Positions 38,828-48,515 of a stretch of 64,000 bases of DNA are shown here, one piece after another. Numbering within the stretch: position 1 is the stretch's first letter; each line of letters opens with the position of its first letter. Both the position numbers and the translations under genes were made by a program. The DNA lies in contig NC_018012.1 in the NCBI RefSeq assembly GCF_000227745.2, positions 1 through 64,000 on the forward strand, given 5' to 3'. Under the pieces are notes generated by a model. The model did no database searches. It was not told the DNA's origin and saw only the letters and a program-made list of their open reading frames with translations. Source of the stretch: Thiocystis violascens DSM 198 (lineage in GTDB: Bacteria > Pseudomonadota > Gammaproteobacteria > Chromatiales > Chromatiaceae).

Positions 38828-41052
38828 GCGATGTTCCTTCCCTGGATGACGACGATATCGTCCAGTTCATCGATGACCCTTCGGACCGGGCACCTGCCGC
38901 ATCGGTCGAGCCCTGGCGCATCCTGATCGTCGACGACGAGGCCGATGTCCATGAGGCGACCCTGCTGACCTTGCGCGACCTGACGATCGAGGGCCGTCCG
39001 CTGGCCTTTCTCCATGCCTACTCCGCGCGGGAAGCCTACGCCATCCTCGCGCGCGACCAGGCGCTGGCGGTCATTCTGCTGGACGTGGTCATGGAGTCCG
39101 AGGACGCCGGACTGCAACTCGTCCGGCGGATTCGCGACGAACTCCACAACCAGTCCGTCCGCATCATCCTGCGCACGGGACAACCCGGTTATGCGCCGGA
39201 GATCGAGACCATTCGCGCCTATGACATCAACGATTACCGCACCAAATCCGAGCTGACGCGGGTCCGCCTCTTTACTAGCCTGACCGTGGCGATCCGCTCC
39301 TATTGGCAGATCCGCCAGATCGAGCTGAGCCGGCGCGGTCTGGAACTCATCGTCGCGGCCAGCACCGGCCTGAACCGTCTTCGCGCCCTTCAACAGTTTG
39401 CCGAAGGGGTGGTCACTCAAGTCTGCGCCCTGCTCAATATCGCCCCGGAGGGTCTGATCTGCGCCTCGTCCGCCGGTGCGCTCACCGACGGGGGGGAGCC
39501 GCTGGTCATCGCTGCCGCCGGGCGTTATCGGGAGACGATCCATCGTCCCCTGCGGGGATTGCCCGAAGCGCCGGTCCGCGACGCCCTGCAACAGTGCCTG
39601 TTGGAAAAGCGGCACCTTTTCACGCACGGCATTTGTCTGTATTTCAATGTCAGCGAGACGCGGGACATGGCGGCCTATCTCAAGATTGCGCGCGAACCCT
39701 GCCCGATGGATCGCCATCTGCTAGAAGTGTTCTGCGCCAACGTCTCGGTCGGCTTCGAGAACGTTCTGCTGCACAGCCAGCTTTTCGATCTCGCCTATCA
39801 CGACCAATTATTGCGTCTGCCCAACCGCAACCGGTTCATTCAACTCCTTGAGGAAAAGTGCACCGATCCGGACATGACGCTGGCGCTGCTGGATCTCGAC
39901 GATTTCGCCGAGATCGCCCTCGCGCTCGACCATCGTTTTGGCGATCTGGTGCTCCAGGCGGTGGCCGACCGGCTGGGGCAAACCTTTGGACCGCGCGTCA
40001 TTCTGGCCCGGGTCGCCGGCGATGCCTTTGGTCTGCTCGGACCGCGGGACGATCTCAATCCGGACCGTCTTCAGCAGGTGTTTGCCGGCCCCCTGACGGT
40101 GCAAGGCGAGACGATCCGCATTTCGGCCACCAGCAGCCTGATCCGGTTGAACGGAAACCCGGCTCGGGGCGGTGAACTGCTCAAGGACGCCAGCATCGCG
40201 CTCAAGCAGGGCAAGCGGTTCGGTCGCGGCAAGGCGAGCTATTTTTCGGATGCCCTCGGCCACGCAGCGCGCGAGCGGATGCGGATGCTGACCGACTTGC
40301 GCGCCGCCTTCTCCGCCGAGCGGCTCTCGCTCGCTTTCCAGCCCCAGATCGATCTGGCCAGCGGCAGGCCGGTCGGCGCCGAGGCGCTGCTGCGCTGGGA
40401 AACCGACGAGGGACAGTGGATTCCCCCGGACCAATTCATCCCGCTCGCCGAACAGTCAGGCCTGATCGTGCCGCTCGGCGAATGGGTGCTCCGGACCGCC
40501 TGTCAGCAGCTTCGCCGCCTGACCGAACTGGGACATGCGGGATTTCGGATGGCGATCAATGTCTCGCACGCGCAGTTTCGCGAACCGGGCTTTGTCCCCA
40601 TGCTGGAGCGCGTGCTCGCCGACTGCCAGGTTGCCGCCGCGCAGGTCGAGCTGGAATTGACCGAGTCGATCGCCATGGAGCAAATCGACGCGATCACCGC
40701 CAAATTGGCCGAGATTCGGCGTCTTGGCGTCGCGATCGCCATCGACGATTTTGGCACCGGCTATTCTTCGTTGAGCGTGCTCAGGCAGCTTAAGGTCGAC
40801 CGCCTGAAGATCGACCGCGCCTTTGTGCACGAACTGGAGCCATCGAATCCCGAGAGCGGTATCGCGCAGCTCATTGTCGCCCTGGGGCATCAGTGCAACC
40901 TCATCATGATCGCCGAAGGGGTGGAAACCGAGGCGCAGCGCCGTTGCCTGCTGACGATGGGCTGTCAGGAGGCTCAGGGGTATTTGTTCGCCCGGCCCAT
41001 GCCGATCAGGCAACTGGAAGACTGGATGGCGGAAGCCATCGCTTCGGGTTGA
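38824..41052 (+). CDS. Response regulator with DUF3369 and GGDEF-EAL domains
   Basis: 742 residues: receiver domain (about 32-160, ILIVDDEADVH, phospho-Asp87 in LLDVVMES), DUF3369 (about 165-330), GGDEF domain (about 335-480) and EAL domain (about 490-735). The GGDEF signature is replaced by AGDAF, so cyclase activity is unlikely. The EAL signature (AEALLRW), DDFGTGYSSL and ELTES are retained, pointing to c-di-GMP hydrolysis. The start overlaps the stop of the large kinase gene, so kinase signals probably control c-di-GMP breakdown. Confidence 0.93.
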   Translation: MSDVPSLDDDDIVQFIDDPSDRAPAASVEPWRILIVDDEADVHEATLLTLRDLTIEGRPLAFLHAYSAREAYAILARDQALAVILLDVVMESEDAGLQLVRRIRDELHNQSVRIILRTGQPGYAPEIETIRAYDINDYRTKSELTRVRLFTSLTVAIRSYWQIRQIELSRRGLELIVAASTGLNRLRALQQFAEGVVTQVCALLNIAPEGLICASSAGALTDGGEPLVIAAAGRYRETIHRPLRGLPEAPVRDALQQCLLEKRHLFTHGICLYFNVSETRDMAAYLKIAREPCPMDRHLLEVFCANVSVGFENVLLHSQLFDLAYHDQLLRLPNRNRFIQLLEEKCTDPDMTLALLDLDDFAEIALALDHRFGDLVLQAVADRLGQTFGPRVILARVAGDAFGLLGPRDDLNPDRLQQVFAGPLTVQGETIRISATSSLIRLNGNPARGGELLKDASIALKQGKRFGRGKASYFSDALGHAARERMRMLTDLRAAFSAERLSLAFQPQIDLASGRPVGAEALLRWETDEGQWIPPDQFIPLAEQSGLIVPLGEWVLRTACQQLRRLTELGHAGFRMAINVSHAQFREPGFVPMLERVLADCQVAAAQVELELTESIAMEQIDAITAKLAEIRRLGVAIAIDDFGTGYSSLSVLRQLKVDRLKIDRAFVHELEPSNPESGIAQLIVALGHQCNLIMIAEGVETEAQRRCLLTMGCQEAQGYLFARPMPIRQLEDWMAEAIASG

Positions 41053-41238
41053 CGGTGAAGCGCTCTTTTCTCGTTAGTCGCATATTCGCTGGCCTGGAAA
41101 AATTCGATCAGCTGGCGCTCGGCATGCTGCTCGAGGAGTCCAGCGACGATCTCGGGCTGATGCGTGATCAGTCGCAGCCCATGCGCTTCCAGGCTCATGC
41201 CGCCACCCCGCGCCCGCGCCAACGCAAGGCCAGATCGG

Positions 41239-44200
41239 TCAGGAGCCCGGTGCTGGCGCCTCGGAGCGCGCTTCGCTCCGCGCGGGAAGCGCTGCCGCCG
41301 CGGGCCGATCGAGCATCCAGTCCCACAACCGCCCCATCCGCCGATGCAGGCTCTCGTGCAATGACAGCAGGGCCGGCGTAAAGATCAGCACCAGGATGGT
41401 GGAAAAGCTGACGCCAAAGGCGAGCGAGACCGCCATCGGAATCAAAAATTGCGCCTGTAGACTGGTCTCGAAGATCAGCGGTCCCAGACCGACCACGGTG
41501 GTCGCCGAGGTCAGCAGCATCGCCCGCAGGCGCGAGGTAGCGGCCTCGACCAGCGCCTCGTCGACCTCCATCCCGGTCTCGCGCAGTTCGTGATACATGC
41601 TGACCAGGATGATGGCGTTATTGACCACGATGCCGGACAGCCCGAACAGACCGAACAGCGACAGCAGGGTCAGATCCAGCCCGAGCAGCCAGTGTCCGGT
41701 AATCGCCCCGACCAGACCCAACGGGATCGCGGTCATGACCACCAACGGCCAGCCCCAGCTCGAAAAGACCGCGGCCAGGATCAGATAGATCAGCCCCAGT
41801 CCCAGCATCAGCCCGAGACGCATGTCGCCCAGGGTCTCGCGCTGATCGGCGGCGCGGCCCTCGAAGCTGTATTCGATCCCGTATTCATCGGCGAGCTTGG
41901 GCAGCAGTTCGCGCTCCAGCGCCTCGCGCACATTATCTGGGGTGCTCAGGGCGCGGTTGATGTCCGCCGAGACCTCGACTGCCAAACGTCCGCCGGCGTG
42001 ACGCAGCGTCTCGAACCCACGCCGGGACTCCCAACGGGCGACCGTGGCGAGCGGGACGAAGGCGCCGTCCGGGGCACGGATCAGCAGTTGTTCCAGCGCG
42101 TCGAGCCGGGTGCGCTCGGCGCGCGGGAGCAGGACGCGGACCTCCAACTCGTCCTGTCCGACCTGGACCAGTTGCGCCAGATGCCCGTCGAAGGCGGCGC
42201 GCAGTTGCCGTCCCAGCAGCTCGGTGGTCAGACCGAGCGCCTGTCCCGCCGGGGTCAGGCGGTAGATCAACTGCTCGCGTCCGAAGGGCATGTCGTCGAG
42301 CATGTCCGAGACGCCGGGGACGCTCTCCAGACTCTGCGCCAGTTCCAGCGCCGCGGCCTTGAGACGGGTAGCGTCGTCGCCGGTCAGCCGCACCGTGAGA
42401 TCGCGTCCCGGCGGTCCGGCGCGGTTCGAGGAGATGACCAGGTTTTCCAGCCCGGCCGGCATCCGGATCGCCTTGCGCCAGGCGGCGAGAAAGGTCTCGT
42501 TGCGGACCTCGCGCCGCTCGGAGGGCACGAGTTGCAGCAGGATCGCGGCCAGTTGATCGCCCTTGGCCCCGGCGCCGGCCTCCACCGCGACCGTGCTGCC
42601 CAGACGGGCGACCGCCGCCTCGACCAGGTTGCCGCCGAGCGTTTGTTCAGTCTCGCGCAATGCCCGTTCCATTTCGCCGAGGAAGGCCGCGCTCTGCTCG
42701 CGCGGGGTGCCGGCGACGAAGGTCGCATTGGCGAAGACGATCTGCGATTCGGGGGTCGGGAAGAAGACGAACTGGATGCGCCCGCCAGCGAGCAGCCCGA
42801 CCGCTAGCAGCATCAGCACCGCCACCGCGCTGACGGTGACGCCGCGCCAGCGCACCGCCGCGGTCACCAGCGGTCGGTAGAGACCATCGCGAAAATGATC
42901 GAAGCCGGCATTCACCCGCTGGCGCCAGCGCGGAATCGTCGCCTCGGCGTGATGAGCGAAGGCAGCGCGTAGGTGGGCCGGCATGATCAGGAAGACCTCC
43001 AGCAGCGAGGCGAGCAGGACCATCATGGCGACGAAAGGAATGTCGCCCAGGATGTTGCCCATGATGCCGCCGACCACCATCAGCGGCAGGAAGGCGGCCA
43101 CCGTGGTCAGGGCCGAGGCGACCACCGGCCAGAACATGCGTCGCGCGCCAGCGATCGCGGCATCGGCGGGCGCCAGACCGGCGCGAAACCGCGCCTCGGC
43201 ATGCTCGCCGATCACGATGGCGTCGTCGTCGATGATGCCGAGCGTCAGCAGCAGTCCGAACAGACTGATCATGTTGATGGTGCCGCCAAAGGCCCAGAGC
43301 AGGGTCAGCGCGGCCAGATAGGCGGTCGGGATGCCCATCGCGACCCAGAAGGCCACCCGTCCGGGCAGAAAGAGAAAGAGCAGCAGCAGCACCAGGGTGA
43401 AGCCCTGGAGACCGTTGCGGATCAGCAGGTCGATGCGGTCCCGGATCGGTTCCCATTGGGCGTCGAAGATGGTGAGTTCGAGCGCGGGCGGGAGCGTGGG
43501 GCGGGTGTCCGCGAGCCATTCCTCGAAGATCCGCGCGGCAGTCAGCGAGTTGCCGTTCTCGGCGCGCTGGACCAGGATCTCCACCGTGGCGGGGGCGTTG
43601 TCGCGGTTCGTTTCCGAGGTGTCGTCCAGGGCGATCTCGGTCAGTTGCAGACTGGCGGGACGCGCCTCGCGCACGATGGTCGCCACGTCGCCCAGGCGCA
43701 CCAGGCCGCGCTCGTCGCTGACGATCGCCAGATCCTCGAAGTCCACCGGATCGCGGCGCTGCTCCAGACTGCGCAGTTCGCGCGCGCCGTCGGCGTCGCC
43801 GGCGAGGCCGGAGGGGAGGTCGCGGGCGAGTCGGGAGACCTGTTCGCCGATGCCATCCAGCGAGAGTTCCAGGCTTTCCAGGGTCCGCCCCGACACCTCG
43901 ATGGCGATGCGTTCCTCGGGCAGTCCGCTGATGTCGATCCGGTCGATCCCGCGCGCCAGGAGTTCGCGCTCGAACTGACGCACCCAGGGGCGCAGATCGG
44001 CGAGACTGGGACCCGAGACCAACAGTCGCGCCACCGAATCGTAGCGCGAGACCCAACTGATCTGCGGGGTTTCGGCGTCCTGGGGCAGGTTGCGGAACTC
44101 GGACACGCGCTGGCGCGTCTGGTCCAGCGCGAGCAGCGGATCGGTGTCCTCCTGCAACTCCAGCGACAGACTGGCGATGCCCTGGGCGGCGGTCGAGGTG

Positions 44201-44445
44201 ATTTTTTTCAGCCCGTCGATGGTTTTCAGCCGTTCTTCCAGCGGGATCAGGATGCCGTTTTCCACGTCCTCCGCCGCCGCCCCGCTCCAGACCACCCGTA
44301 CCGAGATGATGTCCAGCGCGAAGGTCGGAAAAAACTGGATGTTCATCCGGGTCAGACTGATCCCGCCCAGGATGAAGATCATGACCATCAATAGGTTGGC
44401 GAGCAGTCGGTGACGGGCGAAGACCGCGATCAAGCCGTCGTTCAC
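41239..44445 (-). CDS. RND-family efflux pump, inner-membrane transporter
   Basis: 1068 residues with the AcrB layout of twelve membrane helices and two large periplasmic loops. N-terminal ARHRLLANLLMVMIFILGGISL is TM1. TM4 carries the proton-relay acidic pair in GIIDDDAIVIGEH, and TM10-11 carries GIVVNNAIILV. Substrate is not predictable. The GTG start overlaps the adaptor gene stop by 4 bp. A separate outer-membrane factor is absent nearby, so a shared TolC is likely. Confidence 0.93.
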   Translation of the reverse strand: MNDGLIAVFARHRLLANLLMVMIFILGGISLTRMNIQFFPTFALDIISVRVVWSGAAAEDVENGILIPLEERLKTIDGLKKITSTAAQGIASLSLELQEDTDPLLALDQTRQRVSEFRNLPQDAETPQISWVSRYDSVARLLVSGPSLADLRPWVRQFERELLARGIDRIDISGLPEERIAIEVSGRTLESLELSLDGIGEQVSRLARDLPSGLAGDADGARELRSLEQRRDPVDFEDLAIVSDERGLVRLGDVATIVREARPASLQLTEIALDDTSETNRDNAPATVEILVQRAENGNSLTAARIFEEWLADTRPTLPPALELTIFDAQWEPIRDRIDLLIRNGLQGFTLVLLLLFLFLPGRVAFWVAMGIPTAYLAALTLLWAFGGTINMISLFGLLLTLGIIDDDAIVIGEHAEARFRAGLAPADAAIAGARRMFWPVVASALTTVAAFLPLMVVGGIMGNILGDIPFVAMMVLLASLLEVFLIMPAHLRAAFAHHAEATIPRWRQRVNAGFDHFRDGLYRPLVTAAVRWRGVTVSAVAVLMLLAVGLLAGGRIQFVFFPTPESQIVFANATFVAGTPREQSAAFLGEMERALRETEQTLGGNLVEAAVARLGSTVAVEAGAGAKGDQLAAILLQLVPSERREVRNETFLAAWRKAIRMPAGLENLVISSNRAGPPGRDLTVRLTGDDATRLKAAALELAQSLESVPGVSDMLDDMPFGREQLIYRLTPAGQALGLTTELLGRQLRAAFDGHLAQLVQVGQDELEVRVLLPRAERTRLDALEQLLIRAPDGAFVPLATVARWESRRGFETLRHAGGRLAVEVSADINRALSTPDNVREALERELLPKLADEYGIEYSFEGRAADQRETLGDMRLGLMLGLGLIYLILAAVFSSWGWPLVVMTAIPLGLVGAITGHWLLGLDLTLLSLFGLFGLSGIVVNNAIILVSMYHELRETGMEVDEALVEAATSRLRAMLLTSATTVVGLGPLIFETSLQAQFLIPMAVSLAFGVSFSTILVLIFTPALLSLHESLHRRMGRLWDWMLDRPAAAALPARSEARSEAPAPGS

Positions 44446-45623
44446 TGGATGGTCTCCACCTTGAGGCTGTCGAGCGCATTGGGGAGATGCGTGACCATCA
44501 CCGGCGTCCCCGGCGTCAGCTCGGGCGCGCGGACCAGCACCTGTCCCGCCTCGGTCGTGTCGCCGCCGAATTCGCCAATCCGCTCGACCGCGATCCCGCG
44601 CAGCCGGCCGTCGTCCACCGCGAAGATACGGTCGCCGCCATGCAGCGCCGAGAAGGGCAGGGCGACGGTATCGGGCGCCGGCGGGCGTTCCAGACGTAGA
44701 TTGACGAAGGCGCCCAGCGGGAGGTCGGCGCCGGCGTCGAGCCGCAGCAGGGCGTCGACCCCGCGCGCGTCGGCCTCGCCGGCGAGTCGCTCCAGCACCG
44801 CCGTCAGGTCTTTACCGGCATGCTGGCCGCGGGCGGTCAGGCGTTCGCCGGCGTTCAGCGCCCGGCGCAGTTCCTCGCCATAGGCGCCTGGGATCTTGGC
44901 GCGCAGATAGAGTCCGTCGAGCGGGACGATCGTGAGAATGGTCTGATTGGCCTGAAGCTGATCGCCGGCCGCCGCCTCGACCGCGCCGATGCGTGCCGCG
45001 AAGGGGGCCAGGATCTCGCCGCGCGCGGCATCGCGTTCGGCCTCGGCCAGCGTCGCCTTCAGCGACGCGAGCCGGGACGGGTGTTCGGCGATCGACTGCT
45101 CGCGCAATGTCACCGCGAGCCGTGCCCGCGCGAGTTGTTCGCGCGCCTCGTCGACGCTGGAGATGGAGCCCAGCTTTTTGGACTGCACCGTATCGGCGCG
45201 CGTGACCGCGGCATCGGCCAGCCGCAGCAGCTCGCGTTCCTGTTCCAGCGCCTCGGTGTCGTGGGTCAGACGCAGGCGTTCCTTTTCGACCTCGGCGCGC
45301 GCCTTGAGCCGGCGCGGCTCAAGATCGCGCGGATCGAGCCGCGCCAGCACCGCCCCGGCTTCGACCAACTCACCGTCGCGCACGCGCACCTCCAGCAGCC
45401 GTCCCGCCACCGGGGCGGCGGCGCGCACCCGATCCGGCGCCTCCACGCGACCGAACAGCGAGAGGATAGGGCGGTGATCCGCCGGCGTGGCCGCAGTGAC
45501 CGCGACCCGCCAGATGCGCTCCGTCGGCACCACGGGGTTGGGGGTTGGGCGGGTTTCCTTGAGGGCGAAAAAGCCGCCAAGACCGGCGAGCAGGATGATG
45601 AACGGGAGAATACGGCGCGGCAT
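44442..45623 (-). CDS. RND efflux periplasmic adaptor (HlyD/MFP family)
   Basis: 393 residues with one N-terminal membrane anchor (FIILLAGLGGFFAL), a split lipoyl domain (VAGRLLEVRVRDGELVEAGAVLARLD and ILAPFAARIGAVEAAAGDQL), an alpha-hairpin of about 100 residues between the halves, and a beta-barrel C-terminal region. It bridges the RND pump to an outer-membrane channel. It is the first gene of a two-gene operon. Confidence 0.92.
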   Translation of the reverse strand: MPRRILPFIILLAGLGGFFALKETRPTPNPVVPTERIWRVAVTAATPADHRPILSLFGRVEAPDRVRAAAPVAGRLLEVRVRDGELVEAGAVLARLDPRDLEPRRLKARAEVEKERLRLTHDTEALEQERELLRLADAAVTRADTVQSKKLGSISSVDEAREQLARARLAVTLREQSIAEHPSRLASLKATLAEAERDAARGEILAPFAARIGAVEAAAGDQLQANQTILTIVPLDGLYLRAKIPGAYGEELRRALNAGERLTARGQHAGKDLTAVLERLAGEADARGVDALLRLDAGADLPLGAFVNLRLERPPAPDTVALPFSALHGGDRIFAVDDGRLRGIAVERIGEFGGDTTEAGQVLVRAPELTPGTPVMVTHLPNALDSLKVETIQ

Positions 45624-45928
45624 TGTGGTGAGTCGTTGGATGAATGAAAGGGATGGCCGCGGGTGGAACCTCGGCTTTTTACTGGGTGCAGCCTAATTGA
45701 GGGCGAGAATCTCGAAAATCATCCAAATCCATGATCGCCCACCTCAGGGCACAACGTCGGTGTTCAACCCCCGCCCAATGCAGCGATCCGAGAAACGATG
45801 CGGACATGGTGTCTCGATAATCGCGTAGCTATGGAGACGGCCGAGCCGAAAGCGAACGACAGCGGAGAAACGCCCCTGTTGACACCCGATGCTCCATGCT
45901 TAAATTCACGAGGAACCAGTCATCCCCC
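45624..45928. other. Intergenic region upstream of two divergent units
   Basis: 305 bp between the adaptor gene (minus) and the truncated membrane-protein gene (plus). It contains a good promoter-like pair at 45879-45906 reading rightward. No other element was recognised, though promoter elements for the efflux operon must lie here. Confidence 0.45.
45879..45906 (+). promoter_or_regulatory. Sigma-70-like promoter of the truncated membrane-protein gene
   Basis: A perfect TTGACA (45879-45884), a 16-bp spacer and TAAATT (45901-45906, 4/6 match), followed by AGGAA at 45911 and the ATG at 45929. Confidence 0.45.
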
Positions 45929-46203
45929 ATGCATAGCCTAGGCTCAAAGTTCCTCTTCGCGGGGACCATCTTCTCCAGCTCCTTTCTGCTGTTTCTGGTC
46001 CAGCCGCTGATCGCCAAGCAAATCCTGCCCTGGTTCGGGGGATCGGCGGCGGTCTGGTCGGTCTGCATGGTGTTCTTCCAGGTCACGCTTCTGGGTGGCT
46101 ACGCCTATGCGGACTGGATCTCCCGCCACCTGAGCGCACGCCGCCAGGTGCATGTCATCCTGCTCGTGCTCAGTCTGACTCTGCTTGGGATCCCAGGCCC
46201 CGT
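45929..46203 (+). pseudogene. Truncated spermidine-synthase-like membrane protein, N-terminal part
   Basis: The first about 90 residues (FLFAGTIFSSSFLLFLVQPLI and LPWFGGSAAVWSVCMVFFQVTLLGGYAYADW) match the membrane N-terminus of fused spermidine-synthase-like/transporter-like proteins, which normally exceed 600 residues. Similarity stops near IPGP at about 46203, and the frame then runs antisense into the end of the cphA homologue until 46537 with no family likeness. Promoter and ribosome-binding site survive. It is probably a remnant left by the rearrangement that set the 3' boundary of the cphA gene. Confidence 0.7.
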
Positions 46204-46205
46204 GA

Positions 46206-48368
46206 TTACCTGCTGTGGCTTGGTGACGGTGGAATCGTCATCAGCCCAGCGCGTATCTCGTCCAGAGACAACCCCAGCCCCCAGGCCGTGGCAACCGCGG
46301 CCAGGATTGGCTGGATCTGGGGCTCCTCCCGCCCTTGCTCGATCCAGACAACCTGTCCCAGCGGCAAGAGTGACTCCACCGCATCGCCCGTCGCGAGGAC
46401 GATCAAGTCATCCCGCTCCAACACGGCTCGGCCAATCCCCGGAGTCACCGACGGGGTCTCCGGGTCACTGGCAAACCAGATCACGGCACCTCGACAGGAT
46501 TCCGCCATCCCGACCGCAAGGGGATCATCCGCATTGAGGACGCAGCAGCCGTCCGGGGCGACTGCCTCCACGATACAACGCTTGACTCGCACCAGGTCAT
46601 CCAGCGTCTCGATCCCGGGTTGTCCCAGGGAGAGTGTCTGACCGACCTGGTTGACAACACCGACGCGGCAGCGGTCGAAACCCAGCCCCTCGCGCCGGAT
46701 GGAGCCAGCCGCCAATGCCAGGACCGCCGCGTCCAGTCGCGGGTGCATCAGCAAGGTGCGCGCCGCCTCGGGGCCGGAGCCGTCACGCGGATCGATGCAG
46801 CGGTTGCCGATCTCGATGCCCTCACGAGTGGCCAAGCCCACCAGATCGCCCCGACTCTGGATCAGGTGGGCGATGAGCCGTGCGGTCGCGTCGGCGCCGC
46901 TGGCCCCAGTGACCGCGATCAGCGGAATGCGGCTGTCGGTATCCTCGGGAAACAACAGGTCCACGACGGCCTCGCCCACCGGGCGCGGTTGACCGGCGGA
47001 GGGTTCCAGGTGCATGCGCAGTCCCGGACCGGCATTGACCTCCACCACGGCACCGCCCTGTTCTTCCAGGGGGCACGCGATATCGGCGGCCAGGATGTCG
47101 ATTCCCGCCAGATCCAGGCCCACCATCCGCGCCGCTTCCAGCGCCTGGGCGGCGACTGCCGGGTGGACCTGATCGGTCACGTCCACGGCGGTGCCGCCGG
47201 TGCTGAGATTGGCGTTGCGGCGTAGCAGCACCCGCTGCCCGGCGGCGGGGATTGACTCCGAGGTCAGACCCTGCTCGGCGAGCATCGCGAGCGCGATCGC
47301 GTCCAGCTCGATCAGACTCAGCATGGTGGCATGACCGGCGCTGCGGCGCGGATCGCGATTGGTCGCGTCGATCAACTCCTGAATCGAGGAGCGCCCGTCG
47401 CCGACGACCTGGGCGGGTTCTCGCAGCGCGGCGGCGATCAGACGCCCGCCCACGACCAGCAAACGATGATCCGCCCCTGGGATATAGCGTTCGCAGAGGA
47501 TGGACGAACCTTCTTCCCGGGCGGCGGCAAAGGCTGCCGCGATTGGCTCGCGGCCGATCAGGTTGGCGGTGACGCCACGGCCGTGGTTGCCATAGCGCGG
47601 CTTCACGACGACCGGTGCGCCCAACGCCTGGGCGAACCGCCAGGCATCCTCCGCGCTCGTCACCGGCTGGCCCTCGGGGACCGGCACCCCGACCGCGCGC
47701 AGCAGCATCCGGGTCAATTCCTTATCCTGCGCGATGGCTTCGGCGATGGCGCTGGTGCGGTCGGTCTCGGCGGTCCAGGCGCGGCGCTGGCGGCGACCCC
47801 AGCCTAGTTGCAGCAAATTCTCGGATCCCACGCGTCGGACGGGAATGCCGCGGGCGCGGGCGGCATTGGCGATGGCGGCGGTGCTGGGACCGAGCCGAAC
47901 CTCATGGCAGAGGTCGCGCAGACGCTCCAGCTCAGCCGTCACCTCGAATGGGGCGTCGTGGATGGCGGCGAGGATCAACTCGTGGGCCACTGCGATCGCG
48001 GCTAGGCCCAAGGCTTCTTCCTCGTACTCGATGGCGACTTTATAGACTCCCTCCTCCTCGGTTTCGCGGGCGCGACCATAGCCCACCGGGGTGCCGGCCA
48101 GGGTTTGCAGTTCCAGGGAGACATGCTCCAGGATATGCGCCATGTAGGTGCCCCGGTCCAGCCGCTGAAAGAAGCCGCCCCGTTCGCCGACGCTGCAACG
48201 GTGCTCGATCAGCGACGGTAGCCAGGACTTGAGCCGATCATTGAATCCCGGAATCTCCTCGGACGAGGTGTCTCTGATTTCACCCAGGTCCAGTCGCAGT
48301 TCGATGACCGGGAAATGAGCCCAGATGTTGGGGCCCCGCAAAACCCATTGATGTTGGATGGTCAGCAT
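46206..48368 (-). CDS. cphA: Cyanophycin synthetase homologue with inactive Mur-ligase half
   Basis: 720 residues versus about 870-900 in CphA1. The N-terminal CphA domain (VLRGPNIWAHFPVIEL) and the ATP-grasp domain (VVVKPRYGNHGRGV, ERYIPGADHRLLVVGGR, NLSTGGTAVDVT, VVEVNAGPGLRMHLEPS) look intact. The Mur-ligase domain that follows has GASGADATA near residue 487 where the P-loop GTNGKTT should be, and the protein ends at about the point where the C-terminal Mur-ligase lobe should begin. So ATP-grasp (aspartate addition in CphA) may work, while arginine ligation should not. The ATG has AGGAA six bases upstream. Confidence 0.85.
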   Translation of the reverse strand: MLTIQHQWVLRGPNIWAHFPVIELRLDLGEIRDTSSEEIPGFNDRLKSWLPSLIEHRCSVGERGGFFQRLDRGTYMAHILEHVSLELQTLAGTPVGYGRARETEEEGVYKVAIEYEEEALGLAAIAVAHELILAAIHDAPFEVTAELERLRDLCHEVRLGPSTAAIANAARARGIPVRRVGSENLLQLGWGRRQRRAWTAETDRTSAIAEAIAQDKELTRMLLRAVGVPVPEGQPVTSAEDAWRFAQALGAPVVVKPRYGNHGRGVTANLIGREPIAAAFAAAREEGSSILCERYIPGADHRLLVVGGRLIAAALREPAQVVGDGRSSIQELIDATNRDPRRSAGHATMLSLIELDAIALAMLAEQGLTSESIPAAGQRVLLRRNANLSTGGTAVDVTDQVHPAVAAQALEAARMVGLDLAGIDILAADIACPLEEQGGAVVEVNAGPGLRMHLEPSAGQPRPVGEAVVDLLFPEDTDSRIPLIAVTGASGADATARLIAHLIQSRGDLVGLATREGIEIGNRCIDPRDGSGPEAARTLLMHPRLDAAVLALAAGSIRREGLGFDRCRVGVVNQVGQTLSLGQPGIETLDDLVRVKRCIVEAVAPDGCCVLNADDPLAVGMAESCRGAVIWFASDPETPSVTPGIGRAVLERDDLIVLATGDAVESLLPLGQVVWIEQGREEPQIQPILAAVATAWGLGLSLDEIRAGLMTIPPSPSHSR

Positions 48369-48515
48369 TGGAGTTCCTGATGCGCCGTCAGACGGCGCGG
48401 TTGGTTAGGCGTTTTCCGGAAAAATCCTGTTAATCTTGTCCCTTTCCCGACGAAACCGCCTTTCGGCTGGCCGCTCAACCTGGAGCGCCTCCCGAGCGGT
48501 CGGCGCGGATCCGCC
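48369..48515. promoter_or_regulatory. Gap between the two cphA genes with a hairpin and a dispersed motif
   Basis: 147 bp holding an 8-bp stem with a one-base loop (GCGCCGTC-A-GACGGCGC at 48382-48398) and the inverted 22-nt motif at 48421-48442. On the minus strand both lie after the upstream cphA gene and before the downstream one, so they could tune relative expression. Confidence 0.35.
48421..48442 (-). repeat. 22-nt dispersed motif, copy 2
   Basis: On the minus strand it reads GGACAAGATTAACAGGATTT plus TT, differing at two positions from the copy at 27292-27313. Confidence 0.55.

Noticed and set aside
38824..41052. Active diguanylate cyclase
   Set aside because: The GGDEF active-site signature reads AGDAF, lacking the metal-binding Glu position, while the EAL domain is intact.
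40974..41222. Small minus-strand frame after the RND gene (82 codons, or 74 from ATG 41198)
   Set aside because: Part of its sequence looks protein-like, but it runs 79 bp into the end of the EAL gene, lacks a clear ribosome-binding site and matches no known family; left out as unproven.
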